From Trichoderma breve (Eukaryota > Ascomycota > Sordariomycetes > Hypocreales > Hypocreaceae): 64,000 nucleotides of DNA. The position numbers and the translations under genes are program-made. This document shows positions 44,907-56,462 of this stretch, piece after piece. The notes under the pieces were generated by a model. It saw only the letters and a list, made by a program, of their open reading frames with translations, ran no database searches and had not been told where the DNA came from. Location of the stretch: the NCBI RefSeq assembly GCF_028502605.1, contig NC_079233.1, forward strand, positions 2,666,001-2,730,000. Direction: 5' to 3'. Position 1 is the stretch's first letter. The number at the start of each line of letters is the position of its first letter.

Positions 44907-47900
44907 CTACCAGAAACTGCACCATCCGATATAGTGCTGACACAGATTCTCCAATTTCGTAGCTTCGATGATGAGCTTGTTCACTTGGTTAATGATATCT
45001 AGCTCCTCGTTAGGCTTGAAATCGCGTCCAGTCAGCTTCTGTGAAACGCGGTCGAGCACTTCGATCGCTCTGGCGTTTTGGCTCTCTCTCTCTTCCGCGC
45101 CGTTGGCCTGGGCACCTTCTGGTATCGTTGAGCTGTTTGTGCGGGCCCTGTTCCTAGCCATGGGGGGTGCTGAAGATTCAACATTTGCCATAAGCTCAGA
45201 TGGTGCAACATCGGCATCCAGGATAGACTGTCGTCGCGCTCGCATTGCGTGGGGGCCCGCAAGCGCCACTTCGCGTTCGGAGCGGAAGTTAGGCCCAGCC
45301 GGAGAGGCAGCATTAGTGAGTCTCCAAGTGAGGAGAGGGTCATGAATAAACTATGAACAGCGAATTAGCTTTGCAACTCTTTGTCAAGTCCTTGAGGAAA
45401 TTTTACTTACCGCTTCCAATACAGCCATTACGCTCTCCTTGTTGTCTCGCAAGACCCTCATTACGTGCTCACATGTGATTCTGAAGCTTCCTTCAATGTT
45501 GCTGACCTCCATGGCATACGTCAACATACGGGTTAGTCGGAAAGGCACTCTCTCGGGATACTTTTCACGCTTCGTAGCAACTTCAAAACAGTCGCCAAAG
45601 TCAATATGAATAATCTTGCCAGTGACGCGATCGAGCATAAGATTCGAAGGGTGGCGATCTCCCAGACCCAAGATATAGCCCACCATGGACATGACGCCCA
45701 AGGAACGAGTGTAATTTGTCCGCCTCTCCAACCAAGCTTCTGACGACTTGGACTTCAGCCAGAGAACACGGTAAAGATCTTGGCCTGTCGTGTTGTCCAA
45801 AGCATACCCAAACACTTCTACCTTTTGCATGAGCGTTAGGTTGTCGTAGTCTGGTGCCATCTGGAGCATGATTCGGTGCTCAATGTTGAGGAGAATCTTG
45901 CGACTCTCGCGATACTCACGGATGAGGACGTGCAGTGTGTCACTATTCGGAACCCATCCCAGCAATCCAGAGTTCTGCGAGAGCGGAATGGCAGGATAGC
46001 GCTGAATGTTGAGATGTCTCTTGTAGCATTCGGAATCGTTTGCCAATAGAGTGTTGCAAAGGCCAAACAGCTGCATCACACGCTCGTCCTGTCGAATGTC
46101 TTCATGACCCTTGAGCAGGAAAGCGTATGAAACACCATCACTGCCATTAGCGTTTAGTTTTCTCGGCCTCTGCTTTGAGTTGATGACGGTAAAGGTTGAT
46201 TCAAAGGACATAATCCTCACGATGGGCTGTCCACTCTTGTATGTTCCCGGAACAGCCAGATCGAGGTTCTTCGCGTTCAGTAGTTTAGGGGAGCAGTACG
46301 TAAGCTCCAGGCTTGTGACCTGCGGCAGCTGTCTTGTGATGCGACGGAAGACTTGATAATAGAGATCCCAAGCTTGGTTAAGATCGTTAACATCCCGGCT
46401 CGTCTCATATTGGTGGCACCAGTCTTGGGCTTCCTTAAGATCGCGCCCAAAGGCCTGTGCGAATGATATCTCCCTCAAAGTCTCAGGGCCCCTCTCCAAC
46501 TGTTCATGAAGAGGTTCCAGTGCCGCAAACATGCCCTCGATGTTGTGGTCGCCAAAGTACAACCGCGATGCCTCTTCCAAACCCTCATGCCAGAGTTCGT
46601 GCCAGAGTACCGCAACTCGAATCAACTCATGACTAACCGTGTCTGCTTGGGCAACGAGGTTGGCGCTGTGCTGACGCATGCTGTCCATGATTTGTGCTGC
46701 GGACCTCGAACGTCGACTATTCTGCCATGACTTCATGGCTACGGTAAGTGGGTAGACCAACGCCTGCGGGTGAGCCCGGCCAACGTCAGCTAGCAGATTG
46801 TGTACCGACTGCTGCACACGCTTGTTTGGCTGATTGATTCTAGCAATGAGTTGAGGTATCACCTCCAGCCATGTGTCAATGCTGACGTTTGCAAAACCCT
46901 CGGTCACAGACGTGTTGACATCTGAATTGCCTCCGTGAGTGAACCACAACGTCAATAGACGCAGCGTATCTTGAAGCGAGCTGCCGGCGGATAGCGCAAT
47001 GGACTTGAAGAAACCTTGGATGGCTGGCACGACATGTTCGATGATCATCGTCTGGTCTGCCCTTGATAACTGTCCTTCACCTCTAGCGGACAAGGTCTGA
47101 ACAATCTCAAAGTTGGCAAGCGCCCAGGCATGCCAGGCCTTGTACCAGCGGGGGTTGTACTTGGTTGCTTGGGAGTAGGAGGCTAGAATGTCCTGAATCT
47201 TGGTGTATTGCCAATCATCCTTGTTGAGAGCAATCTGCCACTCGCCTTGTCGCAAGTAGCATTTCGCCAACAGCACTGTCTGATCGACCAACGCTCGCTG
47301 TGTCTGTGGGCTCATCACAGAAGGATCAACTTGGTTTTGGAAGCCATACTCGAGTGGCAGGTTCACTTCGCTTCCTGCCTGAGCAGTAAGATGAGCCTTT
47401 GCAACGTCTAGACGATGGGCAGAGTCATTGGTAAATCGCTGTAAGCAGTATAGAGTTCTCTCAGCAATTCCCGTAGCCTTCATGTTAGGCTGCTGGCCAA
47501 GTTCCCATTGATACTTGAGCATGCCGTAAATGACTTGGGCAGGCGGGGCGTTGCGCGGTGCTGCTGCTGCCTGTTTGGTATCGTTCCAGTACGGGATCAG
47601 GGCTTCGAGCGGCGCATCAGACCCGATTAGCTGTTTCAGCGACTTCTCAGCCAGTCCCATACGGCCCGACTTGCGGCAAAGGTTGGCAAACTTGATCCAC
47701 ATGCGAATGTTCTCCCCGGGAGCAATGACCAGGGCACGTAGCCGCAGCATTCGCTGCCAAACCTCCACGTTACGCTGGCAACCTTCCAGTCTTGTTTCCC
47801 AGGTCTTGCGCATAGTGACCTGTTTCCTCTCATCACATTGCTTGTATACAATCAACTCTTCCAGCTCAGCAAGCATCTGAACTCTGACAACGACTTGGTA

Positions 47901-50900
47901 CGCCCGGTTATATGACTCGCTAACAAGAGCACTAAGTTCTGTATCCAAGCCTTCACGAGCTTGTTCAATGCAAGCAATGGCCTCTCTGAACTGGTTCCGA
48001 TGAAGGGCGAGGATGGCACCGAAGAATGACCTATCTGGAGAGTATCTCTTGAGAGAAGACAGGTAGTTATCCATCGAATCCCACTTGCCGAGACCCCACG
48101 CGGCAGCCGTAGCGAGCGGCGCAATCATTCTTTGGACTTCGGGTGCAGAATTGGCCCATGTGCTGCCGGTCAAGCTAGCGAGAGCGTCCCATTCACCTAA
48201 GGCGTGAAGACAACGCATCTTGCCCATAACAATATCAATGGGGATGGGTTGGTCAGCAGGCACCTCTCTTTCTCGCTTGTTGTAGGATGCCAAAGCTTCC
48301 TCCCATCGCTCCAACTTCTCAAACCATGTCTCGCGCAGCTGAATGCCTTCCTTGTATAGCTGAGCCTTCCGCAAGATACCAATAGCAGCATCTGACTGCT
48401 GTAGCTGATTGTTGATCACAATCAGGGCTTCTACGGCTCCACTGCTTTGATCCTGTAAGAATTCCAGTTCTTTGTAATGCAGCGCTTTGGCGTAGGCGTG
48501 ACAACGAGCAGCCTCTCTACCGAGAACCCGAATGTCGATGGGCAAAGCCTTGTCATCGTGTTCCATGAACTCGGCCAAGTTGAGCAAGAGGCCAAGCAAA
48601 TCTGGCGGTACATTCTCCGATTTGATGGCGCTCTCGATATTTTGAATTAGTTCGTCTTGGAACTGTTCATAAAGCTCGCTCCAACATGAAACAAAGGCCG
48701 AGTTGAAAAGCTCTCGGGCTAGAGGCAAGTAGACGCTCGCAAGGCTGGCGCATGCCCTCAGGGCGTGGTTTGGCGACTCTGTAAGAAGCGTGGTGCTGAA
48801 TCTTCGTAGCCACTCCTGCCAATCCTCCTTTGTTGACTTTCCTTTGGTATCCCACGCAGCTTTCAGGTGGATGGCATTCATCTCCAGCTTCTTAGTACCC
48901 AGATCTGCAAAAGGAGTTTCATCACCAATGTCCAAGAGGCGGGCGTCTGATGTCAAGTCTTGCGGTAAAACCTCGCCTTTCTGCAGCTTGCTAACAAGGA
49001 GATCATAGTTCTGATGCTGGATCTGGTGTTGGTTGATGACCTTGTTCACAGTTCCCATAAAATGAATATAGTCTCTTCCAAGCTGCTGTACCAACGCACA
49101 GAGTGTATCAAGCGCGGCGAGCCTCAACATGGGTTCTCCATTGTCGAGCACTCTCGTTAGAGGATGAATAATCTTGGCCGCAAAATCGTTCAAATTCACT
49201 TGACGGGAAATTTTGCCAATGGTGTCAATCGCTTGCTTCCTGATAAACGTTGGCTGCCCCTGCTTCTCAAAGGTCCTAACAATAACGGGTATAATAAGGT
49301 GCATGTACTCTTCAGCACTCGCTCCAAATACCAAAAAGGCGTGCAATACCTTCTCGGACGGCGTTCGCTTTGTGGACACGTCCTTGTCGAGCACACCAAG
49401 CATGAGAGGGAGAAGTGACGCCAGGTAGATTTTAAACTCACCCTCCAGAGACCGAGAGATGGCTTCAACCAAGGACAAGATCGTAGTCTGTAATGAAGCC
49501 GACTTGTGCCAGTATTCCTGAAGAATCTCTACAATCTCTGGAAGATAATTTCTGATGTGCTGTCGTACAATGCTCACCAATGTGGCCAGCTGATTGAAGT
49601 ACGACTCCAAGCGGGTAGGGGGGCATGATCGAATAACAAGCAAGAATGCAGGAACGATTCTATCCAAGAATGACACGCATTCTAGTCCTAACGTTCTGAA
49701 GATATTCATAATAGCCTCGATAACGGCGGCATGATGCTGAGCCAGGGAGTGGTCCTTGAGAATCTGGAGGAGTGCGTTGATGACGACGGTAGGAAAGTAC
49801 TCTTTGTTAGACGGTGTTAATCCAGTCATCATCAGTGATATGTCTGTCATCTGATTTGACTCTGAGCGTCGTTGCATTTCGGGTGTCTTTTCCTCAACCT
49901 GCTGCATTCAGCAATTAGCGAACTCGAAGCTCTTCTCGTAATTTCGTTGTCCAAGAATGAACACATTCGAGAGGGAAGAAGAAGGCCGAGGTGCTCACCT
50001 GATGTTTGTAGGGATCCAATGCGCCCAAAATACCCATAAGCTTAATGGTCTCTTGTCGCAAAGGACCTCTCTGATCCTCTGTCCTAATAATGGCTTGGAG
50101 AATTTCTAATAGTTGAGGATACTCTAGGTAAGGTTGTATCACATATCCAGAATTACTTGCCAGCTGGCCAAGAGAGTGGAGAGCCGCCTCTCGTTTTATG
50201 TTTGAGCTCTGATCTTGCAGGGCATCAATGATGAGCGGCATTAGACGGTCTTTGTACGGCAGCATGTCTTCGCCGCCGACAGTGGCCAGCTCTCCAATAG
50301 CTTTCAAAATGGTAGCAGCGACCGTGGGGCTGGGATCGTTGGCCTTGGGGAGAAGAACAGAGATCATTGGCTCGACATATGGCTTAATCAGTGACTGTGC
50401 GTTTTGAACCAAGAGGCTCAGTAGTTTGGCACTCTCCTCCTTATTCCGTGCCACATCTGAAAACTCGAGTTCAGTAAGCATCTGGATGAGAGTCTTTCGC
50501 AAGGAGGGAATAACATATGCCGGGTTAAACCTAGCAAGTCGACCGATAATAGAGATGGCAACTTCCCTGATAGAGAACACTTCGTCATTTAAAGCGAAGA
50601 AGAGGATGCGGATGTTTTCTGCCTTGGCAAGGTGACGATCAAACCGTTCGTCAAGAGCAGCCAGCACAGTCCGCCGAATATTCGGCTCTGGGTCAGATAT
50701 ACCGACAGTGAGTAACTTTTCAATGACATCCCCAACGACCTGGAGGGCATGATAACTGGTCTGGTTGACAATGGGATCTCGGACGTAAAGCTGGCAGCAA
50801 GTGAGAGCCGCCGCTTCTCGAATTTCCGGATCCTCGTCCTCAACGTACTTGATGGCCACGTCACGAACAAACTCGTTCAAAACATGACCAGAGAAATCAA

Positions 50901-52496
50901 AGCTCCCGAGAGTGTTCAATGCAAGTTTGATCTCCGTCTTGCGATTTTCATACGCCTGTGGATCCTTGGCATCCTTTGCGATAGTCGGCACCGAGGTTAG
51001 AGTGTTTGGCTGCGGCGCGCCGAGAGGCTTGAAGGGTTCACCGCAGAGGACAACGCTCAACATGTCCAGCAGCCTTTCTTGGATAATGGGCTTGACGGGC
51101 GGGATATAGAATGCCATGTCGACCAGGGCCTGCGTCAGCTTAGGCGTCAAGTCGCAGGCAAAGATGGGGTCAAGGAGTGCCTCCATGTATTTGCTGAGAG
51201 TCTGGCCGACAGCCACGGCAAGACGGCTGATACAGTCAAAGACTGGATCTACAGAGCCCCTCTTGCGAGATTGTACGCTGAGGCCTTCTCTCACGTAGAT
51301 CAGAACGCCGTCCAGGTAGGGGGCGATGGCACTCTTGACTGAGTTTGCTATGTTTCCGATGGCGAGGAAAGCGTCGTTGCGCTCTTTGTCCTTTTTCAGC
51401 ATGCCAGAGAGATAGACCATGAACTTGTGAAGCCAAGAATGGGCGAAATCGGCTGGCGAGTAGCTTGCCAGGTCTGGTATCAGGAGCACCACAGTCTTTC
51501 GCGTGGTCGGGTCACGATGATCTTTGTGCTTGAAGACGATATCGCAGGCTTCCTGGTAATGCTCTTGCATGTACATGCCACCTTGTTCCAAAAGCTCCTT
51601 CAAAACCAGTAATGATGCGTGGATTGACTCGACCGTGTTTACTTTCAGGCCCTGTCTCGCCTCGTTGTAGATCTTGCTCATCCATATTTGCTTCATCTCT
51701 TGGTCTCGCTCCCGAATGATGCGGAAACAAGCGCTGACGGTCTCGGCCGATGTTTCGCGAATGAGCTGTCTTGGATCACGAAGGCCGACCCAGATCCAAT
51801 CAAAAATGGTCGGGATATACTGGTACATGAGGGTAGGTGCATTTCGCGCAAGCTCCCGCAGGACGAGAACTGCACTGTATCGTCGTTCCTCGACTCGGTC
51901 ATTCTGCAGCCATTCAAGTGCAGTGTTCACCTCGGAGTCAACCAGCTCCGAAATCATGGCCCCTCCAGGTCGACAAAGCTTTCCAAGGGCAATCGCAGCA
52001 TGCCGCATAGGCATAGTATCCTTGCCACGTAGAATAGTCTTTAGGTTCTGTGTGAAGCGGGTATACTTGGCGGCCACGTCCACGCCCTCAAAATCAACGA
52101 GAGAATCCAAGGCATAGATGCCGCCCAGCCTCTCTGCGGAGTCGCTGCCATGTGTGATGAGTTGGGTGATTTTATTGTTAACATTGTTGTAGAAGGTGAG
52201 GAATTGCTCGGGGCTAAGATCTGCAGGGGTGTTAATTGTGCAGTCCCTCGAAATGCACAAGACGGAGTCGACATCGCCTTACCTCGATGGCATACAGTCA
52301 CCAGCTCTCGGAGCTGGATAGCCGATCGCTTGCGCAAATCGTCGCTGGTTCTGGAGAGGGGCGGCTCATCAGCGTCGTCATTCCTTTGACCAAACATCAA
52401 CATTACAAACACCCCCACCACGAGAGCTCACCTTGACCGCAATCCCCTCGTGATATATTCGAGCCGCTCTAGGGCGACCTGCTGTGCCTGCGCCAT
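44907..52496 (-). CDS. tor: TOR serine/threonine kinase (target of rapamycin)
   Basis: Five exons on the minus strand (52432-52496, 52283-52350, 49999-52220, 45411-49901, 44907-45350) give 2429 aa, the normal TOR length. This is the catalytic subunit of TORC1/TORC2, coupling nutrients to growth. The N terminus reads MAQAQQVALERLEYITRGL, then HEAT-type helical repeats and the FAT region. The FRB domain lies at about 1885-1985 (VLWHELWHEGLEEASRLYFG). The serine whose mutation gives rapamycin resistance in yeast is present, so sensitivity is expected. The kinase domain has GHEDIRQDERVMQLFGL, LGLGDRHPSNLML and HIDFGDCFE, all intact. FATC ends LCQHYIGWCSFW. Exon joins DPYKHQ-QVEEKTPE and VLEA-FIHDPLLTWRL match the family. 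An acceptor one codon later (49898) is possible. It is head to head with rtf2. Confidence 0.97.
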
Positions 52497-53188
52497 CGTC
52501 CCCAAGTCGACTGGAGCTTCAATGGAAGCGCCACATGTACCGCACCGAGGCGATGAGTCGCGGAAGCTCGACTGCGAGGTCGAAATCGCACCGAGGAAAA
52601 TAGGATGACGCGCGACAGTGGTCGAGGCTCTTGGTCGGGGAAAATTCGCAGATGGTTGTCGTGAGGATGATAAGGATGAAGATGTGACACAGTCAAAGGA
52701 ATGCCTCGCTGGCAGCCCAGGGTCACGTTGTCATGATGCCTCCGACAAGCTGCGTTGCCGGATTAATGAAGGTTGGGTAGGACAAGGAAAGGCCCGTTAG
52801 CCTCATAGCTCGTAGGATCGATCGCTGCGCGTTTGTCCGCACTGTAGCTGCACTGTAAGTTTTCCAGCTGAGACGGGCTGGGTACTGTGCGTAAAGCTTA
52901 GTGCTAGCACTGAGCGGCACATGAGGCTCGGAAAGTGCTATCGATAACGGCAGCGGTGATTCGTCAGTGAGCGAGATCTCACTTTCGGCGGCTACCCAGT
53001 GGGAGAAAGTTAGCTCCATGACCACCTAATTCTTGGTCACGCTCTGCCGACCCTCGCCACTTGCTTGTGAAGAAGGATACCTTTTTTTTTCGTAAACTTC
53101 CGAATCGCTTCATCCCATCGAAGTCTAAACATACGAACCCAATACCACTACACCTACACCAAAATACACATCGTTAATATTAGCAGCC
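52497..53188. promoter_or_regulatory. Divergent promoter of tor and rtf2
   Basis: 692 bp between the two start codons. It includes a T-run at 53081-53089 close to the rtf2 start and several GC-rich words. I see no clear TATA box on either side and no gene. Confidence 0.5.
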
Positions 53189-53983
53189 ATGGGCAATGAT
53201 GGCGGATCCATTCCCAAGCGCCGCGAGCTTGTCAAGAACGCGGCGCGCGCACCGACAATCTCTGAACTCAAGGCGACGGCCCTCGAGTCACTCGCACATG
53301 CATGGGCTCATTGCGCCCTCAGCGATGCGCCCCTCGACTTGGATGCAGTAGTTTCAGACTGGCGGGGGAGACTATACAGCTATGAAGCTATTCTCAAGGG
53401 GCTGATGCCGTCCGACGATCCCAACGAAGTGACACCAGCATCTCTGGGCATCCGCTCACTCCGTGACGTTGCAAAGCTGAAATTCTCCAAGACGGGCGAT
53501 AAGTGGGCTTGCCCAATCTCCATGAAGGAAATGGGCCCGGCGACAAAGGCCGTCTACTTGGTGCCATGCGGCCACGCATTTGCAGAGGTTGCCATTACAG
53601 AGATCAAAGAAGAAGCCTGTCCAGAGTGTGGAGAAGCCTTTACCCAAGAGAATGTGATAGCTATCCTCCCGACTGCTGAGAAAGATTTAGACAGATTACA
53701 GAAGCGAATCGAAGATTTACAGGCAACCGGCCTCACTCATACGCTCAAGAAGGGCAAGTCGGACAAGAAGAAGAAGCGAAAGGCCGGAGATGCTGAAGAG
53801 GAGGGAGACGCTGAGAAGAAGGAAGACAAGGCCAAGAAGAACGATGCCAACCGAGCAAAGAAGGAAACAGACTCGAGAATCAAAGGCATCAACAACTCGA
53901 TGGCTGCGACATTGACCGCTCGAGTGTTGGCAGAACAAGACGAAAGAAACAAGCGCAGGAAGCTGGCCCAGGCGGCTTCATGA
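53189..53983 (+). CDS. rtf2: Replication termination factor 2 (Rtf2) homologue
   Basis: An intronless 264-aa nuclear protein. In fission yeast Rtf2 stabilises paused replication forks at site-specific barriers. The N terminus MGNDGGSIPKRRELVK is the family's start block. The C2HC2-type RING-like domain spans about 100-155 (WACPISMKEMGPATKAVYLVPCGHAFAEVAI, then ACPECGEAF), with Cys/His positions kept. The C-terminal third is Lys/Glu-rich with likely nuclear localisation signals (KKGKSDKKKKRKAG) and ends in a helix with DERNKRRKL. The length is like other fungal homologues. It is transcribed away from tor from a shared promoter region. Confidence 0.95.
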   Translation: MGNDGGSIPKRRELVKNAARAPTISELKATALESLAHAWAHCALSDAPLDLDAVVSDWRGRLYSYEAILKGLMPSDDPNEVTPASLGIRSLRDVAKLKFSKTGDKWACPISMKEMGPATKAVYLVPCGHAFAEVAITEIKEEACPECGEAFTQENVIAILPTAEKDLDRLQKRIEDLQATGLTHTLKKGKSDKKKKRKAGDAEEEGDAEKKEDKAKKNDANRAKKETDSRIKGINNSMAATLTARVLAEQDERNKRRKLAQAAS

Positions 53984-54489
53984 AACGCCCAACTTTGACA
54001 ACATGAATTGATTGGATATAGCTTATCTCGTATGTCACCTGTAGAGATTCAATGATACCCCTTTCTTTCTATTTCAAGCTTGCTTGTGGCCTATGCTCTT
54101 CTTGAATCGGGATCTCCGCTAGGGTGGGACTGTGTCACAACAGGCAAAGCTGGTGCTGCAGATGTGAGGCTCTGTGAGGCTCAAGTGGTTCTAGAAGGGT
54201 CAATTTGATGGAGAATGCCTAAGAATAACATGGAGCCCCAGTAGACTCAGGAATGCGCCCGTTTGATGCCATTGATGGCACCTGCAGACGGCCAAGGCCA
54301 AGCATCTCGGGACCGACTGCTCCTAGCCCGCATCCTTCATGTTTGTGAGTATGTCCCCACGACAGGTACAGATATAGTTGTATGTAGTATTGATGATATT
54401 TGCCACTGTACTAATTTTATACATCTAAAAATACATGATTCGTAAATCAGTTGTCCCATACATTCAATTCCACGTCAAAGCAAATCAAG
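53984..54489. other. Convergent 3' flanks of rtf2 and the short gene
   Basis: 506 bp of 3' flanks. No gene or clear structure. Confidence 0.45.
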
Positions 54490-54883
54490 TCAAGCTAGTC
54501 TCACATTCGATCCGGCTGCTTGCGCATTGCTCGAACTCTGTGACATGTAATGCTCTAGCTCAGCTGCAGCTGCATCGTGCCCTGATCCTTGAGTTGCCGC
54601 ATTGAATGATCGCGCCACCAGACGATCTTGTACGCTTGTCCTGTCATAGAGGAACCTGGAGAGCATGGCGGGGCTCTGGGCTGTGCTACAGGCGTCGATG
54701 GCGTGCGTTAGCGGACATAGCCGAGTTTTTGGCGGTTGTTAGTGGTCACTTTGGGGGGAGGGAGCCGGGAAGCTAGCGGTAGAAGCGCCACCACACTCAC
54801 CTAGAAGCAGTGGATGGGCCTGAGGCTGAGTTGTTCCCGTTGAGCTGGGTCGAGCCGTTGTTTGGTTGCTGAGAGGCGCCCAT
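54490..54883 (-). CDS. Small two-exon protein, 92 aa, unknown function
   Basis: Not recognised. Exon 1 (54801-54883) encodes a Gln/Asn/Ser-rich start, MGASQQPNNGSTQLNGNN. A 115-nt intron (54686-54800) has donor GTGAGT, branch GCTAACG and acceptor CTGTAG. Exon 2 (54490-54685) encodes STAQSPAMLSRFLYDRTSVQ, then DRLVARSFNAATQGSGHDAA, AAELEHYMSQSSSNAQ and a stop. Phases match exactly (83 + 196 nt). The N terminus looks disordered; the middle and C-terminal parts look helical. There is no signal peptide or membrane segment. Textbook splice signals and the change from low-complexity to structured sequence at the junction argue for a real gene. It could be a small conserved fungal protein missed by annotation because each exon is short. 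Confidence 0.55.
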
Positions 54884-56462
54884 GGTTGATTGCATGCGTT
54901 CTTGATGTTATTGGACGATTGTCTGAATGGAATTGATAGTATCAACAGCTTCAGAAACGAGTTTTGACAGATAGACTGATTTTGTAGAGCTTCAAAGAGA
55001 TAATGTTGTCTATACAGAGAGGTTCAAATGAAATACTTTAATCTACATCCCTCAACCCCGAGTTCCAGTCTCTTCTCCTTATAAACCGACAACCAGTGCA
55101 GTCATTGTCATTGTCCTATCCATAACTTTACAAAGCTAGCAGCCTCGCGAGGACTTGCTCAGGGCTGCTCGCACTGCTCGTACGCATAATTCAGCCCAAG
55201 GCTAAAAACGACCCCCATGCAACTCGACTTGCAACAAGCCCGAGGACCAAGGAACGTTTCAAAGTATCCGTGATACGCCAGTCAGTCCTCATTAGCCAAC
55301 GAGAAGACAGAAGTCGACTTGTGAAGCCAGATAAACAAGGTGTCAAGAGACGAGAAAGCCCATGGCAGCCACCATCAGTTGTCCGCTATGGGACAACGGC
55401 ACCCTGATGTTGATTTTTCCGGGCGTTATTTTTATCCGGCCTCAACTGATACCTACCAATCTGCCATCTGACCACTTTCAACTCCACGACTCCTCCACTG
55501 AGAGCAACTGGATCGAAATTGTGATATTCACAATCAATCTATCCTGCCTACCTACGCGCTCGACTAATGCGCGCCGTCCCGCCGGATCAGAGATTAAGGC
55601 GCATCCCTCCAGGGGTGGCTATCGGCACAACACAATGAGACGATGACGGACGTTCAGCTGGCGCTTACGGACCAAGACAAGACCCCAAACCCGGCCCCAT
55701 CCCCATCAAGGTGCGATATCGTCTTTTGGACTTTCTAGCCTATTCGTGCCCATTCCTGACTTGCCGCGTTTGGCTGCTCGACGGGCTTCGAAGCCGTATC
55801 AGGAGGGTCCCTTATTAAACCCAGAACCTAGACCCAGATCGAGGACCAGAACTCGGCCACTTGGCGACTGTCAAGATGCGAACCATAGGGCTGCCTCGAC
55901 AGATCGTCTCTGCCTGCGTCAGCAGTGCTCCCCATGCAACAGCCGTCACCATGAGCGAATCAGAGGCGCAGCTCCGTGGCTCGTCCCCACGAAGGATGCC
56001 GTCGTATGGCCCAGCTGGGCAAAGCCATGCCCCATCGCCAGACACTAGAGTCTGCAGGCAAAAGTCCAGGACTGCAGAATGGGGGCCTGAGAAGGCATCC
56101 AAGCTCGAGTTTTTAGCGGTTCGCGAGGCATTCCCCAGCGCCTTGATCCTGGCATACAAGACGGATAATAGTAGGCGATCCCGCACCTATCGACGATAAG
56201 GCATTCTGGAGAGGCAGCCTTTCTTCTTTCTCTCTTTCCTTCATCCCTTCTTTTTTTCCACGCAATTAATATACTATAATTAATTTTAATGTAGGTCAGC
56301 GTCTCTTGTGTTTCTTTTCTCTTGTTCCTGCCTTAATACAGTGGCCCCTCAACCATTGTTATTTTCAACTTCGACATGGCGCTGTGGACAAAACACTGAC
56401 AAGTGGACAGAGTCCGAGCCAAGTCGGTTTTGTATAATTAAAACTTTCTCCCTTAGCACTTC
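54884..56462. other. Region between the divergent short gene and the C2H2 gene
   Basis: 1.6 kb. A frame starting at 55643 (MTDVQLALTDQDKTPNPAPS) could be a short first exon or upstream frame, but no in-frame partner exon was found. The frame 55876-56199 (107 codons) has no family resemblance. The rest is promoter and a CT/AT-rich leader. Confidence 0.4.

Noticed and set aside
55861..56199. Possible Cys-containing gene before the C2H2 gene
   Set aside because: No in-frame splice to the upstream ATG at 55643 avoids stops, and the cysteine spacing does not form a Zn2Cys6 motif.
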